Positions 63,846 to 64,000 of a DNA stretch of 64,000 bases are shown piece by piece; the first letter of the stretch is position 1; each line of letters begins with the position of its first letter. This stretch comes from Neoarius graeffei. Taxonomy: Eukaryota; Chordata; Actinopteri; Siluriformes; Ariidae. A model generated the notes under the pieces. It was not told the DNA's origin, did no database searches, and saw only the letters and a list, made by a program, of their open reading frames with translations. Both the position numbers and the translations under genes were made by a program. Location of the stretch: positions 11,690,915-11,754,914 of the forward strand of contig NC_083572.1 in assembly GCF_027579695.1 (NCBI RefSeq), given 5' to 3'.

Positions 63846-64000
63846 CCTTGCCACATGTTATTCATCATTTTAATCATGAAATAAATTACTTATATGAAAT
63901 TACACACTCAAATGAAATTATTTATACCTTTTAACATAAATTGTAATTCATGTCTATATGAATTCAACTTTGGCTGCTACACTTTTTTTTTTAAGATATT

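Overview
This window is vertebrate, almost certainly teleost, nuclear DNA. It has one split host gene with GT-AG introns, a dense load of fish-type mobile elements (Tc1 DD34E elements, tRNA-derived V-SINE-type SINEs, a DIRS retrotransposon, hAT, PIF/Harbinger and ISL2EU-like families), and AT-rich filler. All family assignments were made by reading motifs, terminal inverted repeats (TIRs) and target-site duplications (TSDs). No database was searched.

The only host gene I recognise is cuta (CutA-type divalent cation tolerance homologue), on the minus strand. Its six coding exons run from about 36132 down to 16721, all splice phases agree, and they give about 161 residues. Intron 2 is 12.7 kb, but only about 135 bp of it lies outside recognisable transposons. 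It holds a five-deep nest, from outside in: a TTAA-flanked element, a hAT element, an ISL2EU-like element with THAP and partner-ORF remnants, a Harbinger-like MITE and a DIRS retrotransposon. Beside it is a three-deep nest of Tc1, a Harbinger-like MITE and a hAT MITE. A terminal-repeat element sits about 160 bp upstream of the proposed start codon.

Left of cuta (1-16.5 kb) are an uninterrupted Tc1 element with an open transposase frame, a decayed Tc1, a hAT element with a BED-type first exon, several SINEs, and stretches where I see no gene. Right of cuta (38-64 kb) the DNA is a mosaic of insertions within insertions. A LINE on the minus strand (48.75-55.24 kb) is cut by a Tc1, a hAT carrying a tandem SINE pair, and a CACTA-like MITE carrying a SINE. 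A further hAT, itself carrying a MITE, sits at the LINE's 5' end. Next to the LINE is a fold-back repeat interrupted by another LINE and a SINE. A piggyBac-like remnant and a second copy of the BED-finger hAT follow.

The most unusual feature is a family present twice (36296-38097 and 62468-63524). Both copies share ends and inverted stems, but between the stems they hold two unrelated minisatellites (34-bp and 28-bp units). The other strong result is a DIRS element whose empty target site survives in a second copy of its host MITE at 44655-45330, so the insertion can be read to the base.
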